Assembly: GCA_050259035.1 (NCBI GenBank)
Contig: JBLMZW010000188.1
Span: forward strand, 1-64,000
DNA length: 64,000 nucleotides
From: JBLMZW01 sp050259035
GTDB taxonomy: Bacteria; Bacillota; Syntrophomonadia; Syntrophomonadales; DTU052
Direction of reading: 5' to 3'
The notes under the pieces are model-generated. The model worked only from the letters and a program-made list of their open reading frames with translations. It did no database searches and was not told where the DNA came from. Positions 33,801 through 41,658 of the stretch are shown piece after piece (the first letter of the stretch is position 1; every line of letters begins with the position of its first letter). The position numbers and the translations under genes were made by a program.

Positions 33801-34428
33801 GAAGTTTGAAGATCTCGGCCCAGTTGACGTAAATGTCATTGAAGAATTAGAAGAGGTTAAGAATAGATTTGAATTCTTAAATGGTCAACTTGATGATCTT
33901 CTAAAAGCTCGTGAGTCGCTTTATCAATTAATTGAAGAAACCGAAACGATGATGAATAGTAGGTTTAAAGATTTTATTCAAACCGCAAGTGAAAGCTTTA
34001 AAAATACTTTCACTGGGATTTTTTCAGGTGGAGATGCCAGTCTGATCATTGAAAATCAATCTGATTCATGGCAGGCTGGAGTTGAAATATTGGTTAAAAT
34101 GCCTGGTAAGAGGCGTCAGCCATTGAACCTTCTGTCAGGTGGCGAAAGGGCTTTAACCTGCATTGCGTTTATTTTTTCTTTGCTATTATTAAAACCTGTT
34201 CCATTCTGTCTTCTAGATGAAATTGACGCTGCCCTGGACGATGTAAATCTGGCACGTTTCGGAAGCTATTTGAAAAAACTCGGACAAACTATCCAATTCA
34301 TAATAATTACTCACCGTCAGGGTACCATCGAATCAGGGGAAACAATATATGGGGTTACTATGCCCGAACAAGGCATTTCCGAGGTCTTTTCCCTTACAGT
34401 CAAGGAAGCTCATAGTTTAGCCGGCTAA
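30850..34428 (+). CDS. smc: Chromosome segregation protein SMC
   Basis: A condensin ATPase that organises and segregates the chromosome. It has 1192 residues, normal length. Seen: Walker A GPNGCGKSN at 31-39, a long coiled coil (about 165-500), a hinge (about 520-640, with the GGAITGGRYE motif), the return coiled coil (about 670-1010), and a C-terminal head with LSGGERALTCIAFIFSLLLL and Walker B CLLDEIDAALDD. ATG 30850 follows a GAGGATGG ribosome-binding site. ftsY follows after 37 bp, as in most Firmicutes. Confidence 0.98.
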   Translation: MYLRELELKGFKSFAGNTQIQFEPGLNVIVGPNGCGKSNIVDAIRWVLGESNVRNLRGQRGEDVIFTGTDRKKPLGFASVSMTIDNQDHSLKTDYDELTVGRKLFRNGESEFQINRHEVRLKDIHNLFSGTGLGKRGYSIIGQGELEQILNARPFERRLILEEAASLSTYRHKKEEAEAKLQATANDILRLKDIITELQNRLSELEVKAEKARKYLMISSELGRLERTVLSREIYLYNQEGVARREEMLRLTEETGSARKDIVSRETVMNQLEGTIRQIESEISELKEKRFALAGEINNQESETKLAEERLVNIGERLCQLELDIKNYSDMITKVSNDLTLSQNNYSVKEEEVSKKAREVLTLSKEIDSLAGEIKLKEENLESIKTGLIDLLNQQALIKNGIAEKEEKIRKTQEKLERRHNELAFRRERVAGMDETLAILKKDYMQIRDDLGVLQSEKERVDQLKTQAGNKLVAEEERSVTLEKHIRQIKNQVISLEEALKSHVGYSEGIKKLISYAESNRGLIPGLIGVLADLIDVPHGLEIAIEAALGRAMENIAVNSDKDAQKAINVLKDNGWGRATFLPLNMLRPLGVSQEQLRTIKNLKGVLGLASELIGFAPEHKKAVDYLLGRTVVVETLEVGLRLFKNTNSLRIVTRDGELINPGGAITGGRYEARTVTPIRRRNDYKIKQKELEQAIIQAQVINDIVDGIKEKCRTIDDELASLLNNINEKYFRQDMLAKEIEKIDREKKQTLQEIEEMVAEERIGYIEVDRFISEIEGSREQLNRLSESGEIISENLDKEKEEYDQLLRRNELVAERLSYFEDAAKTGQRELEDYLQNVQRLQSVVNSYEKSLDECQEQKLRLEQNVVSENERRQRFRVSIVDIKRDLERVEGLLKVLEKKRTINTEQIAAEKELIIPIREHATMLEEKVRNLEIKAVRAEIEEKNARQNWEAKFGSEDWQSSFVELEIREQREMKRRTEALKEKFEDLGPVDVNVIEELEEVKNRFEFLNGQLDDLLKARESLYQLIEETETMMNSRFKDFIQTASESFKNTFTGIFSGGDASLIIENQSDSWQAGVEILVKMPGKRRQPLNLLSGGERALTCIAFIFSLLLLKPVPFCLLDEIDAALDDVNLARFGSYLKKLGQTIQFIIITHRQGTIESGETIYGVTMPEQGISEVFSLTVKEAHSLAG

Positions 34429-34465
34429 TAAAAGGGGAGTTAGCTATTATTAATGCCGAATAGGA

Positions 34466-35383
34466 GTGATAACAATATTTCAGAAATTGAAACAAAGTCT
34501 TAGTAAAACAAGACAGAGTATTGTTGCTAAAGTGGAAAACCTCATAAAGGGCTCAAAACAAATTGATGAAGAGTTTTTTGATGAGTTGGAAGAAATATTA
34601 ATTCAATCTGATCTGGGGATAGCTACTTCTACCGACCTGGTTAATAAGCTTCGCCGACAAGCTAAAGATGAAAAACTCAGAGATCCAGAGCAGGTTAAAG
34701 GGGTTTTAAAAACAGAGATTATTAAAATTATGGAAGGTTCTGAACAGGTTTTAACTTTGTCTTCCGACAAGCCTTCAATCATTCTAATTGTGGGTGTAAA
34801 CGGGGTAGGGAAAACAACTTCTATTGCCAAACTCGCCTATCGTTTTAAGTTAGAAGGCAAAAGAGTAATGTTGGCGGCAGGAGACACTTTTAGAGCCGCC
34901 GCAATTGAACAGCTGCAGGTTTGGGCAGATCGAATAGGAGTAGATCTAATTAAACATAGTGAAGGTTCCGACCCCGCTGCAGTGGTTTTTGATGCGGTAA
35001 GTGCCGCTAAAGCACGAAAAACGGATATTTTGATTATAGATACTGCTGGAAGATTGCACAACAAGACAAACTTGATGGAGGAAATTGCCAAGGTAAGGAG
35101 GGTAATAGCCCGTGAGGTTGCAGAAGCGCCTCATGAAGTCCTATTAGTTCTTGATGCAACCACCGGACAGAATGCTTTAAACCAGGCCAAATTATTTAAA
35201 GAAATTACCGGTGTAACAGGCATTATATTAACCAAGCTAGATGGAACTGCTAAAGGTGGTATAGTAATTGCGATCGCTAGGGAACTGGGGACACCGGTAA
35301 AGATGATCGGTATTGGCGAGACTATGGAAGACTTAAAAGACTTTAGTGCCGGAGATTTTATTGAAGCGATGTTCGCTGATTAG
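34466..35383 (+). CDS. ftsY: Signal recognition particle receptor FtsY
   Basis: A GTPase that docks SRP-ribosome complexes at the membrane. It has 305 residues. The N domain is about 1-95. The G domain has GVNGVGKTTSIAKLA near residue 111, the DTFRAAAIEQL motif, IIDTAGR, LTKLDGTAKGG and a C-terminal IGIGETMEDLKDFSAGDF. The start is uncertain: the only conventional codon is GTG 34466, yet the AGGAG ribosome-binding site overlaps it; an unusual ATA start at 34475 would have ideal spacing and give the common IFQKLKQ opening. mtnP follows after 10 bp. Confidence 0.95.
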   Translation: MITIFQKLKQSLSKTRQSIVAKVENLIKGSKQIDEEFFDELEEILIQSDLGIATSTDLVNKLRRQAKDEKLRDPEQVKGVLKTEIIKIMEGSEQVLTLSSDKPSIILIVGVNGVGKTTSIAKLAYRFKLEGKRVMLAAGDTFRAAAIEQLQVWADRIGVDLIKHSEGSDPAAVVFDAVSAAKARKTDILIIDTAGRLHNKTNLMEEIAKVRRVIAREVAEAPHEVLLVLDATTGQNALNQAKLFKEITGVTGIILTKLDGTAKGGIVIAIARELGTPVKMIGIGETMEDLKDFSAGDFIEAMFAD

Positions 35384-35393
35384 GGGGGATTTT

Positions 35394-36182
35394 ATGTTTA
35401 GCGTTGGAATTATTGGTGGTACCGGAGTTTACGACCCTGCTATTTTGAATGATATAGAAGACCATGTCATTGAGACAGATTACGGAGATGCCGCAGTTAA
35501 ACTGGGTAACTACAAAGGCTTTCCCGTCGCTTTTATGGCTCGACATGGGGAAAATCATTCGGTTCCGCCTCACTTAATAAACTATCGGGCCAATATCAAG
35601 GCTTTTCAGCAATTAGGCGTTAAAAGAATTATTTCTACTGCTGCAGTGGGTTCTTTGAATTTTGATTTTAAACCAGGTTCGCTCATAATAGTTAATCAGT
35701 TTCTTGATTTTACCCGCGGTAGAAATTGTACCTTTTATGATGGAGGAAAAAATGGAGTTGTTCATGTGGATGTTACTGAGCCATATTGCCCTGAAATAAG
35801 GGAAGCTCTTTATAACAGTGCAAAAAGTCTGGATATAGAGGTGTTTGACGGCGGAACATACGTCTGTACCGAAGGACCGCGGTTTGAAACAGGTGCGGAA
35901 ATAAAGATGTTTAAACTATTAGGAGGGGATGTGGTTGGTATGACCGCAGTACCCGAGGTTGTTTTAGCTCGTGAACTTGGTATTTGCTACGCCACGGTTG
36001 CGGTGGTAACTAACTATGCTGCCGGAATCGTACCAGGGCGTCTTACTCATTCGGAAGTAGTGGGATATATGAGGGAAAATGTAATTAACATTAGAAATAC
36101 TATAATGCATGCGGTAAATATAATTCCTCAAAATCCCCAGTGCACATGTGGACACATATTAAAAGAGATTGGAGCAGAATAG
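35394..36182 (+). CDS. mtnP: Methylthioadenosine (or methylthioinosine) phosphorylase
   Basis: Splits 5'-methylthioadenosine, a polyamine and SAM by-product, into adenine and methylthioribose-1-phosphate. It has 262 residues of the PNP/MTAP family. Seen: IGGTGVYDP, ARHGENHSVPPHLINYRANI, and TEGPRFETGAEIKMFKLLGGDVVGMTAVPEV. I start at ATG 35394 behind GGGGGGA; an earlier in-frame start would lie inside ftsY. Because a deaminase gene (mtaD) follows in the cluster, methylthioinosine may be the real substrate. Confidence 0.92.
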   Translation: MFSVGIIGGTGVYDPAILNDIEDHVIETDYGDAAVKLGNYKGFPVAFMARHGENHSVPPHLINYRANIKAFQQLGVKRIISTAAVGSLNFDFKPGSLIIVNQFLDFTRGRNCTFYDGGKNGVVHVDVTEPYCPEIREALYNSAKSLDIEVFDGGTYVCTEGPRFETGAEIKMFKLLGGDVVGMTAVPEVVLARELGICYATVAVVTNYAAGIVPGRLTHSEVVGYMRENVINIRNTIMHAVNIIPQNPQCTCGHILKEIGAE

Positions 36183-36183
36183 T

Positions 36184-37233
36184 TTGGTAACCACCATTGA
36201 ATGGACCGGTTCGACCGTTAGAATCCTTGACCAGACATGCCTACCGGGTAAGATAGTCTATAGAGAATTGTCAAACTATAATGAAGTGGCAGAAGCAATA
36301 AAAAAAATGAGAGTAAGAGGAGCACCGCTAATAGGTGTTGTTGCCGCATTTGGAATGGCCTTGACCGCATTTAATTATAAAGGCCCCCAGGATGGGCTTG
36401 AATCAGAAATGTCAAAGGCCTTTAATGTCTTGCTAAAATCAAGGCCCACAGCAGTCAATCTGCAATGGGCTTTACAAAATATAATGAAAGTATACCATTC
36501 CCACATAGATATACCAGTTTCGAATCTGAGACAGTTGATACTTGATGAAGCTCACTCAATATATAAAAAAGATATTGCATCTAACAGAGCAATTGGGGAT
36601 TATGGCAAGAGTCTGCTTAGGACAGATTGCCGAATATTAACAATATGTAATGCAGGAGCTTTAGCGACTTGCGGGTATGGAACAGCCTTAGGCGTTATAA
36701 GAGCTGGTTGGGCCGAAGGTAAGGTAAAGCAAGTATGGATTAGTGAGACCCGTCCTGTTTTGCAGGGAGCAAGATTAACCGCCTGGGAAATGTGCCAAGA
36801 CGGTATTCCGTCTACTCTTATAACCGACAATATGGCTGGTTATATTATGCAGTTAGGTTTGGTTGATATAGTTATTGTTGGGGCAGATAGGATTGCTGCT
36901 AATGGAGATACTGCTAATAAGATTGGAACCTATAGCCTGGCGGTATTGGCTCGTTATCATGAAATACCTTTTTATGTTGCTGCGCCACTTTCGACCATTG
37001 ATTGTAAAATCAACACCGGGAAGTTGATACCAGTTGAAATGCGCAGTAATGATGAAATAAAGAAAGTGGGAAAAATTAAGATTGCTCCGGATGAAGTTAA
37101 CGCTTTTAACCCGGCTTTCGATATTACCCCAGCTGGACTTATTAGCGGAATCATTACTGAAAAAGGATTCATGTTAAACTCAGGAGGCAATAGCCTCAAG
37201 GAATTGATAGGGAGGATAACCAGTGGGGCATAA
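36184..37233 (+). CDS. mtnA: Methylthioribose-1-phosphate isomerase
   Basis: Converts methylthioribose-1-phosphate to methylthioribulose-1-phosphate. It has 349 residues of the eIF2B-like family. Seen: KMRVRGAPLIGVVAAFGMAL near residue 45, NAGALATCGYGTALGVIRA near 157, SETRPVLQGARLTAWE and VGADRIAANGDTANKIGTY. The start is TTG 36184; GGAG lies about 9 bases ahead within the mtnP end. It overlaps the next gene by 11 bp. Confidence 0.95.
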   Translation: MVTTIEWTGSTVRILDQTCLPGKIVYRELSNYNEVAEAIKKMRVRGAPLIGVVAAFGMALTAFNYKGPQDGLESEMSKAFNVLLKSRPTAVNLQWALQNIMKVYHSHIDIPVSNLRQLILDEAHSIYKKDIASNRAIGDYGKSLLRTDCRILTICNAGALATCGYGTALGVIRAGWAEGKVKQVWISETRPVLQGARLTAWEMCQDGIPSTLITDNMAGYIMQLGLVDIVIVGADRIAANGDTANKIGTYSLAVLARYHEIPFYVAAPLSTIDCKINTGKLIPVEMRSNDEIKKVGKIKIAPDEVNAFNPAFDITPAGLISGIITEKGFMLNSGGNSLKELIGRITSGA

Positions 37234-37882
37234 CAGCACCAATAACCTGAGAAAAAGGGTGTTAGATATAGCCCGCAGGATGATTGAAGAAGGCTTGGTT
37301 CAGGCAACTTGGGGAAATGTGAGTTGCCGGTTACCCGGAGAGCCTTTTATGATAATTACCCCTAGCGGGTTGGATTATTTGAGGCTAGAAATCGACGACC
37401 TAGTAATTACTGATTGGGAGGGTAATCTGGTGGAAGGGCGTTGGAAGCCTTCTACCGAAAGCAGGATGCACGGGCTGGTATATGAATTTCGAACTGAAGT
37501 CGGAGGTATCGTACATACCCATAGTAGGTGTGCTACAGCCTTCGCAGTAGCGAAACAGCGAATCCCGGTGGTCACTGAAGAAATGGCTCAGGTTGTAGGA
37601 GGATCAGTTGAAGTTGGCCCATACACTGTTTGCGGAACACAGGAATTGGCCAATACTGCTGTAATGGCTCTGGGGGATAGGAATGCGGCTTTGCTGGCCA
37701 ATCATGGATTATTGGCTGTTGGGAAAAACCTTGATGAGGCTCTTAGAGTAGCATTGGTCGTAGAAAGATCAGCCCAAATAGCTTATATGGCAAAAGTAAT
37801 CGGCAGCTGTAATGAAATTGATAAAGATAAAGTAGATAAACTGTATTTGAGTTTTATGAACGATTACGGACAAAAAAGATAA
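37223..37882 (+). CDS. Class II aldolase, probable methylthioribulose-1-phosphate aldolase
   Basis: A 219-residue class II aldolase/adducin-family protein of the fuculose-phosphate aldolase type. Zinc ligands are visible in VHTHSRCATAFA (two His) and ANHGLLAVG (His), with STESRMHG containing the catalytic Glu. GTG 37223 overlaps mtnA by 11 bp. In the known DHAP shunt a related aldolase splits methylthioribulose-1-phosphate to DHAP and 2-methylthioacetaldehyde. Its place between mtnA and mtaD argues for that role here. A dehydratase-type MtnB is the main alternative, but no mtnC, mtnD or other later methionine-salvage gene is present. Confidence 0.85.
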   Translation: MGHNSTNNLRKRVLDIARRMIEEGLVQATWGNVSCRLPGEPFMIITPSGLDYLRLEIDDLVITDWEGNLVEGRWKPSTESRMHGLVYEFRTEVGGIVHTHSRCATAFAVAKQRIPVVTEEMAQVVGGSVEVGPYTVCGTQELANTAVMALGDRNAALLANHGLLAVGKNLDEALRVALVVERSAQIAYMAKVIGSCNEIDKDKVDKLYLSFMNDYGQKR

Positions 37883-37902
37883 AAAACGTGGAGGAATTCT
37901 AA

Positions 37903-39198
37903 ATGATATTGATCTCGAACTGCCGCATTATCACAATGTCGTCTGCGGAAGAATGCATTGACAATGGATACTTAATAATAGAAGGTAAGCAAATTGCTGA
38001 AATAGGCACAGGAGACCCTCCACTAAGGGATTTTAAGGAAACTATCGACGGCACAGGAAAAGTAGCATTGCCGGGCTTTGTCAATGCTCACACGCATGCA
38101 TCAATGACTATGTTAAGAGGGTACGCAGACGATCTTCCCCTTATGATATGGTTACAGGAAAAAATCTGGCCGTTGGAAAGCAAGTTACAGGAAGAAGACT
38201 ATTACTGGGGCGCTATGTTAGCAATTTCTGAGATGATAAAATCCGGAACGACCTGTTTTGCTGATATGTACTTTAATATGGACCAGGTTGCCAAGGCAGT
38301 AAACGAGGCCGGAATCCGAGCCTGCCTATCCCGGGGTATGATTGGGATTGGAACCGGAGAGGATGCCAAGCTTGCTTTCGACCAGAGCCGTGAGCTAGCT
38401 AAGGATTGGCATGGAAAAGACGATGGTCGAATCAATATTATGCTTGGACCGCATGCTCCGTATACCTGTCCCCCCGATTACCTGAGACAAGTTATCTCGT
38501 TATCAGACGAGATCGGAATAGGAATTCAAATTCATCTCGCAGAGACTGAGAATGAGGTCCGCAATAGTTACGAAGCATACGGCAGAACACCAGTAGAATT
38601 TATGGAGTATTTGGGATTGTTTTCGCGCCCGGTACTGGCTGCCCATTGCGTACATTTAACAACTAATGAAATTGATATTCTGGCTAAAAATGATGTCGGG
38701 GTAGCCCATTGTGCTGAGAGTAACATGAAGTTGGCCAGTGGAATTGCACCAGTTTCTGATATGCTAACAGCAGGAATTAAAGTAGGCCTTGGAACTGATG
38801 GCGCTTCAAGTAACAATAACCTTGACATGATAGAAGAAATGCGAGCTTGCTCATTCTTGCATAAAGTAAATAAGATGGATGCTACTGTATTACCGGCTTA
38901 CCAAACATTAGAAATGGCCACTGTTAATGGTGCGTGTGCTCTGGGACTTGCAGATATTGGTTTGCTAAAAACGGGGAATAAGGCTGATATTATTCTGGTT
39001 AACCTTGAACAGCCTCATTTAACTCCGGTATATAATGTGGTTTCGAATCTAGTTTATTCAGCAAGAGGGGCAGACGTAGATACTGTTTTTGTTGATGGAA
39101 AATTACTAATGAAAAATCGTCAATTGAAGACTATTGATGAAAAACGGGTTTTACGTGAAATACAGCATAGAGTTGAAAGATTGAAAGATAATAAATAA
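37903..39198 (+). CDS. mtaD: 5-methylthioadenosine/S-adenosylhomocysteine deaminase
   Basis: A metal-dependent amidohydrolase that deaminates methylthioadenosine and S-adenosylhomocysteine to the inosine forms. It has 431 residues. Seen: the metal-binding NAHTHASMTMLRG near residue 62, HLAETENEV near 213, AAHCVHL near 247, and LGTDGASSNNNLDMIEE near 301. GTGGAGG precedes ATG 37903. It lies 20 bp past the aldolase and ends the salvage cluster. Confidence 0.92.
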   Translation: MILISNCRIITMSSAEECIDNGYLIIEGKQIAEIGTGDPPLRDFKETIDGTGKVALPGFVNAHTHASMTMLRGYADDLPLMIWLQEKIWPLESKLQEEDYYWGAMLAISEMIKSGTTCFADMYFNMDQVAKAVNEAGIRACLSRGMIGIGTGEDAKLAFDQSRELAKDWHGKDDGRINIMLGPHAPYTCPPDYLRQVISLSDEIGIGIQIHLAETENEVRNSYEAYGRTPVEFMEYLGLFSRPVLAAHCVHLTTNEIDILAKNDVGVAHCAESNMKLASGIAPVSDMLTAGIKVGLGTDGASSNNNLDMIEEMRACSFLHKVNKMDATVLPAYQTLEMATVNGACALGLADIGLLKTGNKADIILVNLEQPHLTPVYNVVSNLVYSARGADVDTVFVDGKLLMKNRQLKTIDEKRVLREIQHRVERLKDNK

Positions 39199-39261
39199 GT
39201 TTAACTTTATAAATATTACTGGTTGTTTCGCAGTTTGAACTGTACCTAATAGGCGATGTAC

Positions 39262-39295
39262 AACAAACAAAAAAGGGGTCCAATTGGACCCCTTT
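39262..39295 (-). terminator. Terminator of the tRNA-Leu transcript
   Basis: A perfect 10-bp stem, AAAGGGGTCC (39272-39281) with GGACCCCTTT (39286-39295) around AATT. On the minus strand it is followed by TTTGTTTG, a good tail. On the plus strand (after mtaD) the tail is TAATTG, so it mainly serves the tRNA. Confidence 0.85.
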
Positions 39296-39303
39296 AATTG
39301 CTA

Positions 39304-39390
39304 TGGTGCGGCAGAAGGGACTTGAACCCCCATGAAGTTGCCCTCACATGGACCTGAACCATGCGCGTCTGCCAATTCCGCCACTGCCGC
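39304..39390 (-). tRNA. tRNA-Leu (anticodon CAG)
   Basis: A minus-strand class II tRNA of 87 bases including an encoded 3' CCA (39306-39304). The acceptor stem GCGGCAG (39390-39384) pairs with CTGCCGC (39314-39308), with discriminator A. The D-loop is TGGCGGAATTGGCAGACG; the anticodon stem CATGG/CCATG encloses the loop TTCAGGT, with anticodon CAG at 39356-39354. A long variable arm (TGAGGGCAACTTCA) and the T arm GGGGGTTCAAGTCCC complete it. It reads CUG leucine codons. Confidence 0.97.
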
Positions 39391-39530
39391 ATATTAAAAC
39401 TACCGACATATCTATGCCGAACGACAGTTAATATTGTATCTCCCGTTTCTAGTTCTGTCAAGAAACACGGTCTTCGGATTAAAACAAATATGGGAGGGAT
39501 TTCGATAATAATACTTTTCCTCTAAAGTAC

Positions 39531-39565
39531 AAAGAGGGGAAACCAAGATAACCCCTCTTTTTTAG
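39531..39565. terminator. Hairpin with T tract downstream of the 39-residue gene
   Basis: AAAGAGGGG (39531-39539) pairs with CCCCTCTTT (39552-39560) around a 12-base loop. The plus-strand tail is TTTAGC; the minus-strand tail is GTACTTTAG. It probably ends the minus-strand small gene, though the better T run is on the plus side. Confidence 0.55.
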
Positions 39566-39590
39566 CAGTTTCACTTATGGTAATTAATGG

Positions 39591-39710
39591 TTATTTGTTC
39601 TTCTTTGATTGTTTAGTATTATCATTAATAGTTTTACCTCTATTTTGCTCAGTGGTATCTCCAGGCATATCCTTTGCCCGGTTTTTAGCACCCTTTTCTT
39701 TCCTAGGCAT
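39591..39710 (-). CDS. Small basic protein of 39 residues, possible minor spore protein
   Basis: A short gene beginning MPRKEKGAKNRAKDMPGD and ending KQSKKNK. It is very hydrophilic: about a quarter of the residues are Lys and the rest mostly Asn, Asp, Thr and Gln, with no hydrophobic core. A textbook AAGGAGGTGG lies 8 bases before ATG 39710. This composition resembles minor small acid-soluble spore proteins (SspK, SspN, SspP types), but I do not recognise a specific family. It is 96 bp downstream of the anti-sigma gene on the same strand. A weak SigG-like pair (GAATA at 39795-39791, CAATATA at 39773-39767, 17-bp spacer) lies upstream. Confidence 0.7.
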   Translation of the reverse strand: MPRKEKGAKNRAKDMPGDTTEQNRGKTINDNTKQSKKNK

Positions 39711-39806
39711 AATAAGATCCACCTCCTTCCCGGACAATCCAGAGCTGATTCAAATACATCTAAAAGTATATTGCCCGAGTTGGATTCCTTTATTCCAGAC
39801 GGTAAA

Positions 39807-40844
39807 CTAATGATTATTTCCGGAAGAATCAGTATAACCTGGTATAGACGAGGCTATTTCTTGCAGTTCTTCTTGTGATAAATTCCCTATGAGATTGATC
39901 AAATAAACCTTACCATCCACTTCAGTTTGCCATGGTTCAATGGAATTATATTGTTCAAAATTATTGTCTGTTGATACTGAAGTTGCTGGAACGGTTTTGT
40001 CGGTGGATGAGTTATTCAATTTAATACTCAAACGGTACCAGTCCTCATTATTACACCGGTATAAGATTGTCAATGAATCTTCTGAATCTTCTTCAATTGA
40101 TTGCTCAAAATCCAAAGGTATGTTGGACGGAAGCAATTGGTTTATTGGATTAATCGGAGCCTTCATCATTTTAATTGCTTCCTGTTGAGGAAGTGCAACT
40201 GTAGGAGGCTGAACTTTATCCTCGGATGTTGCACCTTCTTTAACTGACAGTCCCCCTCGTGATGACGCTGCGACTCGTAATTGGTTGTTGTTATAGGATG
40301 ACGAATCCGGTTGCGAATTATCTTCTTTTGAAGTCGTTGAATGAATGATACCAGCCTTAATATGTTGCGCTGGCGAACTATTTTTAGCCTGTATTTCTGT
40401 AACACCGCCATCCACTGAATTGGAAACCTGATTTGTCGGCTCTTTGCCTTTATCAGATAGTTTTATCTGAGGTGATTGTCCGAAGTTTATAGGTAAATCA
40501 ACACCGATCTGGGGAAGAATGTATAGCCAGGTTAGTGCCAGCAATGCAATAGTTCCAGTTGCTAGAAGTGCGAGCCTATTATAATGTGGTTGGCGATTAA
40601 AAAACGATAATCTTCTACTTGAATTGGCTTTTATTGATGTGACCACTCTATTGCAGAAATCGTAAGAAACTTCAGGCACATCCTTTATGTCTCTTAAAAC
40701 CTGAGATTCTAGATTAGTAAAATCAACTAAAGCTCTACAAGCTGAACAGTGATTTAAGTGATGGTCAATCTGACGTGATAGCGCGGGTTGAAGTTCGTTA
40801 TCACAATACTCCACTACCAGTTTACTTACTCGATTGCAGTCCAT
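39807..40844 (-). CDS. Zinc-finger anti-sigma factor with a large extracellular domain
   Basis: A 345-residue membrane protein, cognate to the ECF sigma factor just upstream. The N-terminal cytoplasmic part has the anti-sigma zinc motif HHLNHCSACRAL (HxxxCxxC form, near residue 27-38). A single membrane helix follows (LALLATGTIALLALTWLYIL, about 95-115), then an extracellular Ser/Asn/Gln-rich region and a C-terminal domain that could sense a signal. ATG 40844 follows GGAGGGGAA. It overlaps the sigma gene by 23 bp. The inducing stress is unknown. Confidence 0.9.
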   Translation of the reverse strand: MDCNRVSKLVVEYCDNELQPALSRQIDHHLNHCSACRALVDFTNLESQVLRDIKDVPEVSYDFCNRVVTSIKANSSRRLSFFNRQPHYNRLALLATGTIALLALTWLYILPQIGVDLPINFGQSPQIKLSDKGKEPTNQVSNSVDGGVTEIQAKNSSPAQHIKAGIIHSTTSKEDNSQPDSSSYNNNQLRVAASSRGGLSVKEGATSEDKVQPPTVALPQQEAIKMMKAPINPINQLLPSNIPLDFEQSIEEDSEDSLTILYRCNNEDWYRLSIKLNNSSTDKTVPATSVSTDNNFEQYNSIEPWQTEVDGKVYLINLIGNLSQEELQEIASSIPGYTDSSGNNH

Positions 40845-41418
40845 GGATTCCCCTCCCTTCATCGAGTTGTTCAAGTAGGATCCCGCGCAGATTTTTTCTA
40901 GCTCTATGTACCTTTACTTCAACGTTTTCCCGGCTTATACCTAGAATCTCGGCTATTTCCTGATTGGTTAAATCTAACTGATAACGAAGAATCAGAATAA
41001 TTCTATAGTGTTCGGGGATTTCCTTTAAAGCTTGATTAATTGTTTCTTTTAATTGCGCTTGTTCCAATTTGATTAAAGGGTCAACTGAAAGATGTTGATG
41101 TAAATCTATTTGTTGCTCCTGTATATCATCGAGGTTTAGGGAAACATATTTCTTCTTGCGTCTAATATTGCTAATACATGTATTAACAGCTATACGGTAG
41201 AGCCACGGGGCAAACCTTTTACTAGGGTCAAATTGTGAAAACTTACGATATATGTTTATAAATACTTCCTGAGCTATATCTTCTGACTCTTCACGGTTAT
41301 TGGTCATTCGGTAAGCTACACGAAAAACCTGTTGTTGATACCTGGTTACTAATTGTTCAAAGGCATCCAAATTGCCTTTACAAGCCTGAAACGCTAATGT
41401 TTCATCAGAAGGAGTCAC
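40822..41418 (-). CDS. ECF-family RNA polymerase sigma factor
   Basis: A 198-residue alternative sigma factor with region 2 (YRMTNNREESEDIAQEVFINIYRKF, near residue 37-61, binding the -10 box) and region 4 (LRYQLDLTNQEIAEILGISRENVEVKVHRARKNL, about 151-184, the -35-binding helix-turn-helix). The start is GTG 41418 behind GGGGGGAC. It overlaps the anti-sigma gene by 23 bp, so the pair is co-translated. An ECF-like promoter just upstream suggests autoregulation. Confidence 0.94.
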   Translation of the reverse strand: MTPSDETLAFQACKGNLDAFEQLVTRYQQQVFRVAYRMTNNREESEDIAQEVFINIYRKFSQFDPSKRFAPWLYRIAVNTCISNIRRKKKYVSLNLDDIQEQQIDLHQHLSVDPLIKLEQAQLKETINQALKEIPEHYRIILILRYQLDLTNQEIAEILGISRENVEVKVHRARKNLRGILLEQLDEGRGIHGLQSSK

Positions 41419-41464
41419 TAAAGTCCCCCCAATGCTCCTGTAATAAAATACGCATATCTGGTCT

Positions 41465-41493
41465 TTAGACTTACAATATCGGGTAAAAGTTTC
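41465..41493 (-). promoter_or_regulatory. Likely autoregulated ECF promoter
   Basis: On the minus strand: GAAACTT (41493-41487), 16 bases, then GTCTAA (41470-41465). This is the typical AAC-type -35 and GTC-type -10 of ECF sigma factors, placed 46 bp before the sigma gene. Confidence 0.55.
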
Positions 41494-41658
41494 TAATTTG
41501 CCAATACTAAAATTATAGCATCTATGAGACGAATAATTTGGAATCTTGACGGGAAAAAGAACATAATGTGTTATCTGGTTAAATGTTAACTAAAGGAAAT
41601 ATTTGACGGAGAAATAATTTTATGAGTAAACTTTTCATTAAGTTAGACAAAAGGGGCA

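Noticed and set aside
39577..39810. A plus-strand frame of 77 codons overlapping the 39-residue minus-strand gene.
   Set aside because: It has no good ribosome-binding site, whereas the minus-strand gene has a near-perfect one and a coding-like composition.
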